A stretch of 64,000 nucleotides of DNA from Nonomuraea polychroma (GTDB lineage: Bacteria; Actinomycetota; Actinomycetes; Streptosporangiales; Streptosporangiaceae). This document shows, one piece after another, positions 31,932-40,420 of this stretch (the stretch's first letter is position 1; every line of letters begins with the position of its first letter). The DNA is taken from assembly GCF_004011505.1 (NCBI RefSeq), contig NZ_SAUN01000001.1, positions 1,054,001 through 1,118,000 of the forward strand, read 5' to 3'. The position numbers were made by a program, and so were the translations under genes. Below the pieces are notes generated by a model. That model saw only the letters and a program-made list of their open reading frames with translations, had not been told where the DNA came from and made no database searches.

Positions 31932-33209
31932 ATGTCACGAATCATCCGGGCGACCGTCACGCCCATCCTGATCAGCGACCCGCCGCTGCTCAACGTGCTC
32001 GGCGTGCACCAGCCGTACACCCCGCGCACGATCGTCGAGATCGAGACCGACGACGGCGTCACCGGCATCGGCGAGACCTACGGCGACACCGACTACCTGG
32101 ACGTCGCCCGCAAGCTCGCCGACGCCCTCCCCGGCCGCGACCTGACCGCCATGAACGGCCTGTACGCCCTGGCGTCCGCCACGCTGAGCGGAGCCACGGA
32201 CAAGGTCAAGGAGTTCGACCCGGCCGGTCTGCGCGGCACCCGCAACAACGAGAAGCTGATCCGCAGCGTCGTCTCCGCCTTCGAGGTGGCGAGCCTCGAC
32301 GCGCTCGGCAAGACGACCGGTCTGCCGGTGCACTGCCTGCTCGGCGGCAAGGTACGCGACCGCGTCGACTACAGCGGCTACCTGTTCTACCGCTGGGCCG
32401 AGCACCCCGACGGCGAGGCCCCCGACGACTGGGGCGCCGCCCTCGACCCCGACGGCGTCGTCCGGCAGGCCCAGCGCTTCGCCGACGACTACGGCTTCAC
32501 CTCCTTCAAGCTCAAGGGCGGCGTGTTCGAGCCCGAGCAGGAGATCGCCGCCATCAAGGCGCTGGCCAAGGCGTTCCCCGGCTACCCGCTGCGGCTGGAC
32601 CCCAACGGCGGCTGGTCGGTCGAGGCAAGCGTGCGGGTGGCCGAGGAGGTCGGCGACCTGCTGGAGTACATGGAGGACCCGACCGCGGGCGTGGACGGCA
32701 TGGCCGAAGTGCGCAAGCGCACCGGCGCGGTGCTGGCCACCAACATGTGCGTCACCACGTTCGCCGAGGTGCCGGAGGCGTTCGCCAAGGACGCCGTCCA
32801 GGTCGTGCTGTCGGACCACCACTACTGGGGCGGCCTGCAGGCCACCCGTGAGCTGGCGGCGCTGTGCCGCACGTACGGCGTGGGCCTGTCCATGCACTCC
32901 AACACCCACCTCGGGATCAGCCTGGCGGCGATGACCCACGTCGCCAGCGTCATCCCCCACCTGAGCTACGCCTGCGACAGCCACCGGCCCTGGCAGACCG
33001 AGGACGTCATCACCGAGCCGCACCGCTTCGTCGGCGGTGCGCTCGAGGTGAGCGACGCGCCCGGCCTCGGCGTCGAGCTCGACAGGGACGCGCTGGCCGC
33101 GCTGCACGAACGCTGGCTGACCCGCCCCGACATGCGTGACCGCGACGACGTCGCCGCCATGCGCAAAGTCCACCCCGACTGGGTCCAGCCCTCACTTCCT
33201 CGCTGGTGA
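31932..33209 (+). CDS. gudD: Glucarate dehydratase (enolase superfamily)
   Basis: A 425-residue Mg-dependent dehydratase that turns D-glucarate (or idarate) into 5-dehydro-4-deoxyglucarate, the substrate of kdgD directly upstream. The Lys-x-Lys catalytic pair is in SFKLKGGVFEPE near 192-194. Metal ligands are the Asp of RLDPNGGW near 222, the Glu of YMEDPTAG near 247 and the Asn of VLATNMCV near 272. The catalytic His is in MHSNTHLGISL near 325, with the Asp of LSDHHYWGG near 297. AAGGAATCC precedes ATG 31932. A galactarate preference cannot be excluded. Confidence 0.85.
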   Translation: MSRIIRATVTPILISDPPLLNVLGVHQPYTPRTIVEIETDDGVTGIGETYGDTDYLDVARKLADALPGRDLTAMNGLYALASATLSGATDKVKEFDPAGLRGTRNNEKLIRSVVSAFEVASLDALGKTTGLPVHCLLGGKVRDRVDYSGYLFYRWAEHPDGEAPDDWGAALDPDGVVRQAQRFADDYGFTSFKLKGGVFEPEQEIAAIKALAKAFPGYPLRLDPNGGWSVEASVRVAEEVGDLLEYMEDPTAGVDGMAEVRKRTGAVLATNMCVTTFAEVPEAFAKDAVQVVLSDHHYWGGLQATRELAALCRTYGVGLSMHSNTHLGISLAAMTHVASVIPHLSYACDSHRPWQTEDVITEPHRFVGGALEVSDAPGLGVELDRDALAALHERWLTRPDMRDRDDVAAMRKVHPDWVQPSLPRW

Positions 33210-33246
33210 AAACCCCTCCTCCCCCTGGTAAAACGGAGAATTTCCT

Positions 33247-34233
33247 ATGAGAATCGGCGTACTTCTGGCCGCCGTCGCGCTGGCCGCCTCCGCCTGCTCC
33301 GTGCAGGGCGGCAGCGCTGACAAGAGCGCCGCCGCGTCCGGCTACCCCAACAAGCCCGTCGAGTTCACCGTGCCGACGGACCCCGGCGGCAGCACCGACC
33401 TGCTCACCCGCGCCCTCGCCAAGAGCATCGAGCAGCCGCTCGGCGCCAAGGCCGTGGTCGTGAACAAGCCGGGCGCCAACGGCAAGATCGCTGGTAAGGA
33501 CGTGTTCGGCAGCAAGCCGGACGGTTACCGCGTCGCGGTGATGCCGCAGTCGCTCTTCGCCATCGGGCCGCTCATGCTCAACGACGCCGACCCGGTCAAG
33601 CTCACCGACATGACCTTCATCAAGGGCCTGGCGGTCGAGGACTACGTCCTGGTGGTGCCCGCCGACTCCACGTACAAGACGCTCAAGGACCTGGTCGAGG
33701 CCCCCAGCGTCAAGTACGGCACCACCGGCCCCGGCACCGGCAGCCAGCTGTCGCAGACCCTGCTGTTCGGCCTGGCCAAGACGAACGCCGCCCCCGTGCC
33801 CTTCGACGGCGGCGCGCCGACCGTGACCGCGGTGCTCGGCGGGAAGGTCGACGCCGCGTCCGTGCAGATCGCCGAGGGCTTCAAGCAGGTCCAGGCCGGC
33901 AAGATGCGGGCGCTGGCGGTCTTCTCCGACAAGCGTCTCGAGGCCATGCCCGAGGTGCCGACCGCCAAGGAGTCCGGCTACGACGTCGTGGTGGACCAGC
34001 GCAGGTTCGTGGCCGGACCGGCCGGGCTGCCCGCCGAGGTGCGCGACAAGCTGGCCGCGGCCATCGACAAGGCCATCGCCTCGCCCGAGTACAACGAGAT
34101 CCTGAAGGCCAACTACATCGGCCGCTGGGACGCCAACGGCGAGCAGGTCGGCACCCAGCTGAACGAGAGCCTGCAGCGGTTCGACAAGCTGGCCAAGGAC
34201 CTCGGCATCGACCTCAAGGCGCAGCAGCAGTGA
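33247..34233 (+). CDS. tctC: Tripartite tricarboxylate transporter substrate-binding protein
   Basis: A 328-residue Bug-family extracellular receptor, here a lipoprotein (LAASACSVQGG, Cys near 18). Core motifs are YPNKPVEFTVPTDPGGSTDL, KPGANGKIAGKDVFGSKPDG and GTTGPGTGSQLSQTLLFGLA. It binds carboxylates and delivers them to TctBA. The context (kdgD and gudD upstream, tctB and tctA downstream) makes glucarate or galactarate the likely ligand. GGAGAATTTCCT precedes the ATG. Confidence 0.88.
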   Translation: MRIGVLLAAVALAASACSVQGGSADKSAAASGYPNKPVEFTVPTDPGGSTDLLTRALAKSIEQPLGAKAVVVNKPGANGKIAGKDVFGSKPDGYRVAVMPQSLFAIGPLMLNDADPVKLTDMTFIKGLAVEDYVLVVPADSTYKTLKDLVEAPSVKYGTTGPGTGSQLSQTLLFGLAKTNAAPVPFDGGAPTVTAVLGGKVDAASVQIAEGFKQVQAGKMRALAVFSDKRLEAMPEVPTAKESGYDVVVDQRRFVAGPAGLPAEVRDKLAAAIDKAIASPEYNEILKANYIGRWDANGEQVGTQLNESLQRFDKLAKDLGIDLKAQQQ

Positions 34234-34676
34234 GTTACGAGCGTCGGCTGAACGTCGTCGCCGCCCTGGTGCCGCTGGTCATCGGCGTGGTGGCCGCGAT
34301 CATGTCGTGGAGTCTGGGGGTCGGCAGCCTGTCGGCCCCCGGGCCCGGCATGTGGCCGCTGGTGGTCAGCGTCGCCATGGTGATCGTCGCCGCGGTGCTG
34401 GTGCTTCAGTCGCGGCCGCGCGGTGACGAGGAACGTTTCACCAAGGATGTCGTGACGGTCGCCATCGCGGCCGCCTCGCTGATCGGGTACGCGTTCCTGT
34501 TCGAGCTCGTCGGCTTCGAGGTGCCCACCATCGCGCTGCTCGTGCTGTGGCTCAAGGGGCTCGGCCGGGAGAGCTGGCGGATGACCGCGGTGGTCTCGGT
34601 CGTCGCGACGGCGGCGCTCTACCTGCTGTTCATCACAGGGCTCGGGGTGTCCTTGCCCCACATCATCCAACTGTGA
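34230..34676 (+). CDS. tctB: Tripartite tricarboxylate transporter small membrane subunit
   Basis: A 148-residue membrane protein with four hydrophobic segments (VVAALVPLVIGVVAAIMSW, WPLVVSVAMVIVAAVLVLQ, LIGYAFLFELVGFEVPTIAL, VVSVVATAALYLLFITGLGV). TctB sequences are poorly conserved; the call rests on size, topology and position between tctC and tctA. Its GTG start overlaps the tctC stop by GTGA. Confidence 0.85.
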   Translation: MSYERRLNVVAALVPLVIGVVAAIMSWSLGVGSLSAPGPGMWPLVVSVAMVIVAAVLVLQSRPRGDEERFTKDVVTVAIAAASLIGYAFLFELVGFEVPTIALLVLWLKGLGRESWRMTAVVSVVATAALYLLFITGLGVSLPHIIQL

Positions 34677-34684
34677 GACTGGAC

Positions 34685-36193
34685 ATGGACTTCCTCTCCC
34701 CGGTGATCGACGGCTTCGGCGTGGTCTTCCAGCCGGAGAACCTCTTCTACTGCCTGCTCGGGGTCACCCTCGGCATGCTGATCGGGGTTCTGCCCGGCCT
34801 CGGGCCGGCGGCCACCATCGCGGTGCTGCTGCCGATCACGTACAACATCGAGCCGACCGCGGCCATCATCATGCTCGCGGGCATCTTCTACGGCGCCCAG
34901 TACGGCGGCACCATCACCTCGGTGTTGTTGCGGCTGCCCGGCGAGGCGTCCAGCGTGGTCACCGCCATCGACGGGCACGCGCTGGCCCGGCAGGGCCGGG
35001 CCGGCTCGGCACTCGGCATCGCCGCCATCGGCTCCTTCATCGGCGGCACGGTCGCGATCATCGGCCTGACGTTCGTGGCGCCGCTGGTGGCCGGCTTCGC
35101 CCTGGACTTCGGCCCGTCGGAGTACACCGCGCTGGCGCTGCTCGGCATCCTGCTGATCACCACGCTGGGCACCGGTTCGCCGCTCAAGAGCATCCTCATG
35201 GCCACGGTCGGGCTGTTGCTGGCGACCGTCGGGCAGGACCCGCTGGAAGGCGTCTCGCGCCTGACCCTCGGCGTGGACCAGCTGCTCGACGGGATCGACT
35301 TCGTCATCGTCGCCATGGGCCTGTTCGGCGTCGGCGAGATCCTCTACAACCTGGAGTCGCTGCGCCGGCCCGCGGAGCCGGCCGCCGCCGTCGGCTCGGT
35401 CTACCCCTCCCGCGCGGAGCTCGGCCAGTCCAAGGGCGCGATCACCCGCGGCTCGTTCCTCGGCTTCCTGCTCGGCATCCTGCCGGGCGGCGGCGCGACG
35501 ATGTCGTCCATGGTCGCCTACGCCGTGGAGAAGCGGGCGAGCAAGGAGCCGGAGAAGTTCGGCAAGGGCGCCATCCAGGGCGTGGCCGGGCCGGAGACCG
35601 CCAACAACGCCGCCGCGACCTCGTCGTTCATCCCGCTGCTGACACTGGGCATCCCGGCGAACGCCACCATGGCCATCATGTTCGGGGCGCTGCTCATCCA
35701 GGGCATCACGCCCGGCCCGATGCTGGTGGAGGAGAAGCCCGACCTGTTCTGGGGCGTGGTCAACTCCATGTACGTCGGCAACCTGCTGCTGCTGGTCATG
35801 AGCATGCCGCTGATCGGCCTGTTCGTACGCATCCTGCGGGTGCGGCAGGCGATCCTGGCCCCGCTGACGATCCTCGTCACCATGATCGGCGTGTACACGG
35901 TCAGGATGAGCGTCTTCGACATGTTCCTCATGGTCGGTCTCGGGGTGCTCGGCTACCTGATGAAGAAGGCCGGCTACGAGCCGGGGCCGCTCGTGCTGGC
36001 GTTCGTGCTCGGCAGCCTGCTGGAGTCGTCGTTCCGCCGGTCGATGCGCATCTTCGGCGGCGACGTGACCGGGTTCCTCACCCAGCCCATCACCGCCACC
36101 CTGCTCGCCGTGATCGTCCTGATCATCGTCGTGCCCCCCGTCCTGCGCCTGACCAAGCGCAAGGACCCGTCCCGAGAGAAGGTGGAAGCATGA
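34685..36193 (+). CDS. tctA: Tripartite tricarboxylate transporter large membrane subunit
   Basis: A 502-residue channel subunit with about 11-12 membrane segments. The two TctA signatures are GVLPGLGPAATIAVLLPITY near 36 with MLAGIFYGAQYGGTITSVLL, and the pseudo-repeat FLLGILPGGGATMSSMVAYA with GVAGPETANNAAATSSFIP near 300. It drives cation-coupled uptake of a carboxylate. An alternative GTG start at 34673 would overlap the tctB stop. Its stop overlaps the universal stress gene by ATGA, so the latter belongs to the operon. Confidence 0.9.
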   Translation: MDFLSPVIDGFGVVFQPENLFYCLLGVTLGMLIGVLPGLGPAATIAVLLPITYNIEPTAAIIMLAGIFYGAQYGGTITSVLLRLPGEASSVVTAIDGHALARQGRAGSALGIAAIGSFIGGTVAIIGLTFVAPLVAGFALDFGPSEYTALALLGILLITTLGTGSPLKSILMATVGLLLATVGQDPLEGVSRLTLGVDQLLDGIDFVIVAMGLFGVGEILYNLESLRRPAEPAAAVGSVYPSRAELGQSKGAITRGSFLGFLLGILPGGGATMSSMVAYAVEKRASKEPEKFGKGAIQGVAGPETANNAAATSSFIPLLTLGIPANATMAIMFGALLIQGITPGPMLVEEKPDLFWGVVNSMYVGNLLLLVMSMPLIGLFVRILRVRQAILAPLTILVTMIGVYTVRMSVFDMFLMVGLGVLGYLMKKAGYEPGPLVLAFVLGSLLESSFRRSMRIFGGDVTGFLTQPITATLLAVIVLIIVVPPVLRLTKRKDPSREKVEA

Positions 36194-36561
36194 CCGTCGT
36201 CGCCGGATACGTCCCCACGCCGCTCGGGCAGGCCGTCCTCGCCGAGGCGCTGGCCGAGGCCGAGCTCAGGAAGGCCCGGCTCGTGGTGGTGAACGTCTCC
36301 CGCCCCGGCTCGTACGTCGATCCCGACACCGCGGACGTGGCCGACCTCGAACAGCGGGTGGGCGACGGGCACGAGGTGCGGCAGGTGCAGGACACCGACC
36401 CGGCCGCCGCCGTGCTCGACGTGGCGCAGCAGGAGTCGGCGAGCCTCGTCGTGATCGGGGTGCCGCGCCGCTCCCCGGTCGGCAAGCTCATCATGGGCAG
36501 CACGGCCCAGCGCATCCTGCTGGACTCGCCCTGCCCCGTGCTGGCGGTCAAGGAGTCTTGA
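36190..36561 (+). CDS. Universal stress protein (UspA family)
   Basis: A 123-residue single Usp domain, probably binding ATP: the C-terminal motif reads IGVPRRSPVGKLIMGSTAQR, followed by ILLDSPCPVLAVK, close to the G-2x-G-9x-G(S/T) pattern of ATP-binding members. The N-terminal strand is VVAGYVPTPLGQAVLAEAL. It overlaps tctA by ATGA, an arrangement also seen in other tct operons, where the protein may tune the transporter. Its last 14 bases overlap the tail of the convergent phosphotransferase gene. Confidence 0.85.
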   Translation: MTVVAGYVPTPLGQAVLAEALAEAELRKARLVVVNVSRPGSYVDPDTADVADLEQRVGDGHEVRQVQDTDPAAAVLDVAQQESASLVVIGVPRRSPVGKLIMGSTAQRILLDSPCPVLAVKES

Positions 36562-37522
36562 GGGTCATTTCCAGCACGTCGGCCAGCTGCCGCGGAGTGG
36601 GCAGGATGCGCAGCGCCTCGTCGATCTCGCGTTCCGCCCACTCGCGGTGGCGCGGCTCGGCCTCCGGGTCGATGGCGACGCGCGACTGGACCAGCAGGAA
36701 GTTGACCCGGGAGGCGACCAGCATCGAGAAGTCCGCCGGCTCGGAGATGCGCCCGGGGCCGTCCGCGCGTACGTAGGCCTCGTACATGCCGCGCATGGCG
36801 TCGAGGTCGGCGACCGAGTTGTCGCAGAACCAGTCGAACAGCGCCCGGGCCAGCTCCCGGCCCGGCGCGGCCGGCCCGAGGTTGTCCCAGTCGACGACCA
36901 CCAGCCCGCCGGCGGGATCTGCCAGGACGTTCTCGGGGTGGAGGTCGCGGTGGCAGACGATCAGGCCGGCGGGATCGGCCGGCGCGACCGCGGCACACAA
37001 TTCGGGCAGGATGGCCAGCCGGTCGGCCAGCCGCGCCGCCCACGACGCGCCCGAGGCCGACACCTTCGCCCACGCGTGGGTGGCGGGGACCCGGTCGTAC
37101 CAGGGGTCAGGCGGGCGGCCGTCCGGCTCCGAAGCCATGGCGGGGGCGCACCGGTGCAAGCGTGCCAGCAGCGCCCCCAGCTCCGCCGGCGTGGCCTGCG
37201 CCGTCAGCTCGACCGGCCGCAGGTCGGCCCAGTCGTACAGGCGCAGCCAGGTCCCGTCGGGCGTGGTGAGCAGATAGCGTCCGTCGCGGTCGGCGTGGCT
37301 GGCCGGCAGCCGCACCCCGGCCGCGGCGGCCTGCCGTGCGAACGCCAGCTCCGCCGCTATCAAACCCTCCGACGGCGGCTCGGCGAAGATCTCCTTCAGC
37401 GCGTAGCGCGCCGGCCCGGCCTCCAGCCGCCAGATCTGCCCCAGCGCGCCGCGCGGCCCCTGGAACGCCACCACGTCCTCGTCCCACCCGAAGGCTTCGC
37501 GCACGTACGCCACGAGATCCAC
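36548..37522 (-). CDS. Aminoglycoside phosphotransferase-family kinase (APH fold)
   Basis: A 324-residue kinase-like enzyme. The brackets are LIVCHRDLHPENVLADPAGG (catalytic loop, Asp near 190) and LVVVDWDNLGPAAPGREL (Mg-binding Asp near 209). The N-lobe Lys may be in RYALKEIF near 43. APH-fold enzymes phosphorylate aminoglycosides, homoserine, choline or other small alcohols; the sequence alone does not choose, and antibiotic resistance is not claimed. It starts with GTG without a clear ribosome site. A palindrome at 37525 lies just upstream, in the 15-base gap after the FAD monooxygenase. Confidence 0.75.
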   Translation of the reverse strand: MDLVAYVREAFGWDEDVVAFQGPRGALGQIWRLEAGPARYALKEIFAEPPSEGLIAAELAFARQAAAAGVRLPASHADRDGRYLLTTPDGTWLRLYDWADLRPVELTAQATPAELGALLARLHRCAPAMASEPDGRPPDPWYDRVPATHAWAKVSASGASWAARLADRLAILPELCAAVAPADPAGLIVCHRDLHPENVLADPAGGLVVVDWDNLGPAAPGRELARALFDWFCDNSVADLDAMRGMYEAYVRADGPGRISEPADFSMLVASRVNFLLVQSRVAIDPEAEPRHREWAEREIDEALRILPTPRQLADVLEMTLKTP

Positions 37523-37524
37523 AC

Positions 37525-37539
37525 GACCCAGTATGGGTC
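37525..37539. promoter_or_regulatory. Palindrome GACCCAGTATGGGTC
   Basis: A perfect inverted repeat with a 3-base centre fills the 15-base gap between the FAD monooxygenase stop and the kinase start. It could be a small operator or a hairpin that uncouples the two genes. Confidence 0.3.
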
Positions 37540-38743
37540 AGGGCTGCTCGATGTGCTCTGGTCGCACGCCCATCCCGATGAAGCGCCCCATCAGATGCCG
37601 CAGCGGCGGCAGAGCCTTGAAAGCGGTGAAGATCGGCGGCACGTGCTCGGCCGTGTCGTCCCCCGTTTCCTTGGGGTACAGGTCGCGGAGGATGCGGACC
37701 TGGAAGGCCTGGGTCACTCTGACGGCCCGTTCCCTGCGTGCCTGCACCCTGGCGAGGTCGGCCGCATCGGGGACGCCCGCCTGACGAAGGACGGGACCGA
37801 GCAGGTTGGCGGCGGCGACCGCGTCCTGCACGGCCAGATTGATGCCGACGCCGCCGGCGGGTGACATGGCGTGGGCGGCGTCACCGATGCACAACAACCC
37901 GGCGCGGTGCCACCGCGGCAGCCGGTCAACCCTGACGGTCAGCTGGTGGACCTGGTCCCAGTCGTCGATCAGCCCGACGCGATCGCGCAGAGCCGGCGCC
38001 AGCCCCGCCACCCGATCATGGAACGCGGTCAACCCCGTCGTCTTGAGCTCCGCGAACGCCCCCGGCGGGATCGTGTAGGCGAGCTGCCAGTAATCCCCCC
38101 GGTCGATGGCGACCAGCGCGCCCTTTCCTCCCTGGAAGAAGGGCACCCGGTCGCCGTCGCGGCGAGGCAGGCGGAACCACAGCACGTCCATGGGCGGCGA
38201 ACTCGCCGTGGCCTCCAGACCGGCCTGGTCCCGCAGCGTCGAGTGCCGGCCGTCGGCCGCGATCACCAGGTCGGCCCGTACGTCGATCGGACCGTCCGCG
38301 GTATCCGCACGGACCCCGGCGACCCGCCCGTCCTCCACGATCAGCTCCGTCGCCCTGGTGCTGCGCAGGAGGCGGAAGGAGGGGTATGCGGACGCCTTGC
38401 CGGCCAGGAAGTCCAGCACGTCCCACTGAGGCATGAACGCGATGTACGGACAGCGCAGGGGCAGGCGGCTGAAGTCGGCGAACGTGACCGCCCGGCCGCC
38501 GATGCTCACGGTGACGTCGGACATCCTGCTGTGCGGCAGCCTCAGGAACTCCTCGATCCAGCCCAGCTCGGCGATCAACTCCAGCGTGGACGGGTGGACG
38601 GTGTCGCCCCTGAAGTCCCTGAGGAAGTCGGCGTGCTTCTCCAGGACGATCACCTCGACGCCCTGACGGGCCAGCAGCAGTCCGGCCATCATCCCAGCCG
38701 GGCCGCCGCCGACCACGCAACATCTGGTGCTCTCGGTACGCAT
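37538..38743 (-). CDS. FAD-dependent monooxygenase (PHBH fold)
   Basis: A 401-residue group A flavin monooxygenase. FAD/NAD motifs are RCCVVGGGPAGMMAGLLLAR at the N-terminus, the DG motif LVIAADGRHSTLRDQAG near 160, and the GD motif GLLCIGDAAHAMSPAGGVGI near 285. This family hydroxylates aromatic or polyketide substrates, or inactivates antibiotics such as tetracycline and rifampicin; the substrate cannot be told. It follows the TetR gene by 7 bases with GAAGGGTGA as ribosome site inside the TetR tail, so the pair forms a repressor-enzyme operon. Confidence 0.85.
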   Translation of the reverse strand: MRTESTRCCVVGGGPAGMMAGLLLARQGVEVIVLEKHADFLRDFRGDTVHPSTLELIAELGWIEEFLRLPHSRMSDVTVSIGGRAVTFADFSRLPLRCPYIAFMPQWDVLDFLAGKASAYPSFRLLRSTRATELIVEDGRVAGVRADTADGPIDVRADLVIAADGRHSTLRDQAGLEATASSPPMDVLWFRLPRRDGDRVPFFQGGKGALVAIDRGDYWQLAYTIPPGAFAELKTTGLTAFHDRVAGLAPALRDRVGLIDDWDQVHQLTVRVDRLPRWHRAGLLCIGDAAHAMSPAGGVGINLAVQDAVAAANLLGPVLRQAGVPDAADLARVQARRERAVRVTQAFQVRILRDLYPKETGDDTAEHVPPIFTAFKALPPLRHLMGRFIGMGVRPEHIEQP

Positions 38744-38750
38744 TGACGTT

Positions 38751-39305
38751 TCACCCTTCCTCGGGGAACAGCAGCTCGACCAGCCGGTCGATGTCGACGG
38801 GGGCGCCCATCCGGCGGTTCACGGCCACGGTGGCGAGCAGCGTCTTGGCCGCCGTCGCGACGTCGTGCGGGCGGAGCTCGCCGGCCGCGACGCGCGTGGC
38901 CAGGAAGTCACCCACCAGCCGTTGCCCTTCCGCCATCAGCTCGGCCAGCGCGGGGCGCGCCCGGGTGGTGCTGAAGAACACGGCCATGAGGTCGGCGTTG
39001 TCGGCGAGCAGGCCGTCGAAGGCGGCCAGCAACTCGGCCAGCACCTGCCGGGCGGTCCGGGAGCCGTGGTCGGCGGTCAGCAGCTCGCGCAGGCGCGGCA
39101 GGAAGCCCCGCTCGGCCAGCAGAGCCTGGACGAGGGCCTCCTTGCTGTCGAAGTAGCGATAGAGCAGACCTGGCGTCACTCCTGCCGCTTCGGCAAGGTC
39201 CTTGACCGACGCGCCGTCCACACCCTTGTCCGCGAAGACCTTCAGCGCCGCGTCGAGCAGCTGCTCGCGACGCCATTCGGCCTGTTCCCGCCGCGTTCTG
39301 ACCAT
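38751..39305 (-). CDS. TetR-family repressor of the FAD monooxygenase
   Basis: A 184-residue repressor. The helix-turn-helix is at about 8-55: QLLDAALKVFADKGVDGASV, then KDLAEAAGVTPGLLYRYFDS. The C-terminal domain (DNADLMAVFFSTTRARPALA and onward) should bind the inducer. The start at 39305 has AAGGA upstream; an ATG at 39323 touches the operator itself and is less likely. It is the first gene of the operon and is preceded by a 20-base palindrome, so autoregulation is expected. Confidence 0.86.
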   Translation of the reverse strand: MVRTRREQAEWRREQLLDAALKVFADKGVDGASVKDLAEAAGVTPGLLYRYFDSKEALVQALLAERGFLPRLRELLTADHGSRTARQVLAELLAAFDGLLADNADLMAVFFSTTRARPALAELMAEGQRLVGDFLATRVAAGELRPHDVATAAKTLLATVAVNRRMGAPVDIDRLVELLFPEEG

Positions 39306-39322
39306 GGCGACCCAGTCCTTCA

Positions 39323-39342
39323 TTGAATAAACGTTTACTCAA
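39323..39342. promoter_or_regulatory. TetR operator TTGAATAAACGTTTACTCAA
   Basis: A 20-base palindrome with a single mismatched pair, centred on AACGTT. It begins 17 bases upstream of the TetR start at 39305. The AT content is far above the neighbourhood. Confidence 0.7.
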
Positions 39343-39396
39343 TGAATGTAGCGCCACGACGCCGCAGAAGCAACGGAGATCGAGAACCGGCGCCGG

Positions 39397-40245
39397 CTAC
39401 GGCCGCAGCGGCAGCTCGTCGAGCAGGGTGGCGGCGAGCTGTGCGGCGCTGGGCTCGTAGCGGTGGGCCAGCGTGTGGAACAGCTTCTCCGCGCGGATGG
39501 CCGGCCAGTCGGCGGGCAGGTGCTCGGCCGGGAGACGTGGGTCCTGGCGGACGAGTTGCAGCCAGTCGGTGTGCAGCAGCAACTGCCTGGCCAGGTCGTC
39601 GGTGGCGGACGGCAGCGGGTGCGGGGTGTCCCAGCGGTCGAGGAAGGCCCGGTAGCGTTCGGCGATCTCGTCGGTGTCGAACGCCTTGCGGACCAGGTCG
39701 GCCGACTCGGTCGGCTTGAACGCCCGCGCCTGCAGCACGGTGATGTTGTCGCCGAGGTCGAGGGGGGCGAGCATCGACTCTACGTCCTTCACGCCGGGAG
39801 CGATCCAGAGCCCGCCCTGCAGCAGCCCGAATCCGGCCCAGATGAGCTGGGAGCGCAGGTCGTGGCGGGTGCTGCGCTCGCTGCCCGGCAGTGAGAAGCC
39901 GACCAGTGTCCAGGTGCCGTCCCAGTCGCGGTTGACCGCGCCGGTCTCCCAGACGTGCCTGCGCCCGTCGTCGAGCACCTCCGTGGCGTGCGGGGTGAGC
40001 CCGAAGTAGACCTTCTTGCCCTGGCGGTGCCTGGTCAGCAGGTTGCGCTTGGCCATGCGGGTGAGCGTGGAGCGCACCGCCTCCTCCGAGACGCCCAGCC
40101 GGGCGAAGACGTCGATGACGCTGCCCGAGTAGACCGCGGTGTCGCGCCCCAGCACGTAGATGCCGAGAAAGCTGAACATCAGCGACTGCGGGCGCGCCGC
40201 CGGCAGTTGCGGCTGGTCCTGCTCATCCTCGCGCTTCACAGGCAT
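39397..40245 (-). CDS. PaaX-family transcriptional repressor
   Basis: A 282-residue regulator of the PaaX type (repressor of phenylacetate genes in E. coli, responsive to an aryl-CoA). The N-terminal winged helix is at about 15-75 (LMFSFLGIYVLGRDTAVYSG, SVIDVFARLGVSEEAVRSTL, TRMAKRNLL). The middle domain contains WDGTWTLVGFSLPGSERSTR and LRSQLIWAGFGLLQGGLWIA. The C-terminal PaaX domain includes RYRAFLDRWD. The start at 40245 gives the usual length. It is divergent from the cou-like operon across two 44-base palindromic boxes, so an aryl-CoA intermediate of that pathway is the likely effector. Confidence 0.87.
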   Translation of the reverse strand: MPVKREDEQDQPQLPAARPQSLMFSFLGIYVLGRDTAVYSGSVIDVFARLGVSEEAVRSTLTRMAKRNLLTRHRQGKKVYFGLTPHATEVLDDGRRHVWETGAVNRDWDGTWTLVGFSLPGSERSTRHDLRSQLIWAGFGLLQGGLWIAPGVKDVESMLAPLDLGDNITVLQARAFKPTESADLVRKAFDTDEIAERYRAFLDRWDTPHPLPSATDDLARQLLLHTDWLQLVRQDPRLPAEHLPADWPAIRAEKLFHTLAHRYEPSAAQLAATLLDELPLRP

Positions 40246-40264
40246 GAGCGTAGACGGAGCAGCG

Positions 40265-40308
40265 ATGTCGGGCAAACTCTTGACGACGGTTGAAAATATG
40301 CCCAACGT
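40265..40308. promoter_or_regulatory. 44-base palindromic box A
   Basis: Arms ATGTCGGGCA and TGCCCAACGT lie at the ends of a 44-base unit. The same unit, with the same length and several shared inner bases such as TTGAC, occurs 69 bases further on. This copy is the nearer to the PaaX-type gene. Confidence 0.6.
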
Positions 40309-40333
40309 AGAGGACATCGGGTTGGTGAGGTCG

Positions 40334-40377
40334 ATGTTGGGCAGAACTTTGACCTGAGTTAGAAAAGTGCCCTACAT
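40334..40377. promoter_or_regulatory. 44-base palindromic box B with embedded promoter
   Basis: Arms ATGTTGGGCA and TGCCCTACAT end a second 44-base unit. TTGACC (40349-40354) and TACATT (40373-40378), 18 bases apart, form a plausible promoter for the SDR operon, so a repressor bound here would cover it. Confidence 0.6.
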
Positions 40378-40420
40378 TGACCGGCATCGACGGACTCCTG
40401 CGTTGTTTGGGGTGGAATAG

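Noticed and set aside
36548..37522. Calling the APH-fold gene an antibiotic resistance determinant
   Set aside because: Only the general kinase motifs are visible; many APH-fold kinases act on metabolites.
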